Shown piece by piece: positions 6,470 to 7,418 of a DNA stretch of 7,418 nt. Below the pieces are notes generated by a model. It had not been told where the DNA came from, made no database searches, and saw nothing but the letters and a program-made list of their open reading frames with translations. How positions within the stretch are numbered: position 1 is the stretch's first letter; every line of letters starts with the position of its first letter. This stretch comes from an uncultured Muribaculaceae bacterium (lineage in GTDB: Bacteria > Bacteroidota > Bacteroidia > Bacteroidales > Muribaculaceae): assembly GCA_934590135.1 (NCBI GenBank), contig CAKTOT010000102.1, positions 1 to 7,418 of the forward strand, in the 5' to 3' direction. The position numbers were made by a program, and so were the translations under genes.

Positions 6470-7399
6470 ATGGGGTACTACTTCACTCGTTTGATTATTG
6501 TTGTTACAGTATTAACCGCAAGTATGGCAAATGCTGTAGGCGGATATGCCCAAGAGTTAAACTGCAAAGTAGAAATAAACTCTTCGCAGGTTCAAGGTAC
6601 AAATAAATCGATGTTTACGACCTTAGAACAGGCGATAAACGAGTACATGAATACCAATGACTTTACTAATGCAAAATTTGCCGTAAATGAGAAAATAGAC
6701 TGCCGCCTATTCTTTACGATAAAAAATGTGAACGACAACGTTTTCACCGGAGACCTTCAGGTTCAATCCACGCGTCCGGTATACAACTCCTCGTATACGA
6801 CCACCGTACTCAACTTCAAGGATACGAAAATTGAATTCACTTATCAAGAAAACGAGCCGTTGGTTTTCTCGAAGAACTCGATGGAAAGCCAATTGACCGC
6901 CATACTCAACTTTTATGCATACCTGATTATCGCCATGGATTCGGATACATTTGAAAGCAGAGGCGGTCAGGCGTTATATGATCAACTGCAACAGATTGTC
7001 CAGTGGGCGCAATCCTCCGGCGAGACCGGATGGAAAGCATTCGAAGATACCAAAAACCGCAGTGCTGTATTAGCTGCATTGACAGATCAGAAAACATCTT
7101 GTTTTAGAGACTTACTCTATACATATCATCGTAGAGGCCTTGACGAGATGGCAACATCCCCCGACAAAGGACGAGCCAATATAACGTCTTCCTTGGAAAA
7201 TCTGAGAAAAGCGTTTGATGTCGCTCCGATGTCTGTCGGGCTATCTATGTTCAAGGACGCAAAGCTTGACGAATTGGTCAATGTATATTCAAAAGCCGCG
7301 ACAGAGGAACGTACCAAGGTTTATGAAATACTTCAAAACATCTATCCGACAGAGCAAAGTCGTCTTGACAAAATAAAGAATCCGCCGACTAAAAGATGA
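6470..7399 (+). CDS. porD: DUF4835 family exported protein, PorD-type (type IX secretion associated)
   Basis: A 309-residue protein of the DUF4835 family, which is annotated as PorD of the type IX secretion system in Bacteroidota. Its molecular job is not established to my knowledge. Residues 1-27 form a signal peptide (R7, then a hydrophobic core LIIVVTVL, with likely cleavage after YA27, before QELN), so the mature protein is periplasmic. Family signatures in order are the mature start QELNCKVEINSSQVQGTNK, RPVYNSSYTT (102-111), LNFYAYLIIAMDSDTF, GWKAFEDTKNR (187-197) and YHRRGLD (219-225). The last third is helical and charged, ending PPTKR. No lipobox Cys is at the cleavage site. The gene starts 19 nt after coaBC and overlaps the next gene, so it belongs to the same transcript. 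Family assignment is strong; the PorD name rests on general annotation knowledge, not on any motif of known function. Confidence 0.88.
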   Translation: MGYYFTRLIIVVTVLTASMANAVGGYAQELNCKVEINSSQVQGTNKSMFTTLEQAINEYMNTNDFTNAKFAVNEKIDCRLFFTIKNVNDNVFTGDLQVQSTRPVYNSSYTTTVLNFKDTKIEFTYQENEPLVFSKNSMESQLTAILNFYAYLIIAMDSDTFESRGGQALYDQLQQIVQWAQSSGETGWKAFEDTKNRSAVLAALTDQKTSCFRDLLYTYHRRGLDEMATSPDKGRANITSSLENLRKAFDVAPMSVGLSMFKDAKLDELVNVYSKAATEERTKVYEILQNIYPTEQSRLDKIKNPPTKR

Positions 7400-7418
7400 T
7401 AGGGCACCTACATATATC
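7396..7418 (+). CDS. recN: Probable recN, first seven codons only (3' cut by window edge)
   Basis: The porD stop TGA (7397-7399) overlaps an ATG at 7396 (ATGA), a common sign of translational coupling. The seven visible codons read MIGHLHI, which fits the usual RecN opening (Met, two or three residues, Leu, then an aromatic or His, Ile). RecN is an SMC-like ATPase of double-strand break repair and normally follows coaBC and DUF4835 in Bacteroidota. The call depends mainly on this gene order; too little sequence is visible for proof. Confidence 0.5.

Overview
The window reads as a chromosomal segment from a member of the Bacteroidales (Bacteroidota). Three things point there: the protein sequences, the gene order dnaN - DEDDh exonuclease - coaBC - DUF4835/PorD - recN, and a promoter box of the Bacteroidota type (TAnnTTTG). 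Most genes also lack a Shine-Dalgarno sequence, as is usual in this phylum. The base composition is moderate and even, and I see no sign of horizontal transfer. Family or genus cannot be fixed from this sequence alone.

Layout, all on the + strand: (1) 1-990 is the C-terminal half of an ABC-F ATPase whose start lies before the window. (2) 1072-3072 is a complete secreted M13 (neprilysin/PepO-type) zinc peptidase, followed by an intrinsic-terminator-like hairpin at 3093-3125. (3) 3126-3275 is a compact, structured regulatory region. (4) 3276-4403 is dnaN, the sliding clamp. (5) 4424-5206 is a DEDDh 3'-5' exonuclease with an ExoX-like C-terminal tail. (6) 5251-6450 is coaBC, the bifunctional coenzyme A enzyme. 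(7) 6470-7396 (stop ending at 7399) is a DUF4835/PorD-type exported protein. (8) From 7396 the first codons of a probable recN overlap the porD stop codon.

Genes 4-8 are closely spaced (20, 44 and 19 nt gaps, then an ATGA overlap) and probably form one operon read from the promoter before dnaN. It combines replication and repair (clamp, exonuclease, RecN) with coenzyme A synthesis and a protein linked to type IX secretion. The ABC-F gene and the peptidase are separate upstream units.

The coding content is ordinary. The part most worth a second look is the dnaN upstream region. It carries a perfect 14-bp inverted repeat (3150-3163 / 3255-3268) bracketing a consensus -7 box. Nested inside is a leader hairpin that would hide a good Shine-Dalgarno and an in-frame upstream ATG. 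This could be a regulatory switch (invertible promoter, operator pair or RNA leader) or partly a chance result of AT-rich sequence. No recombinase, CRISPR array, insertion sequence, tRNA or rRNA gene is visible in the window.
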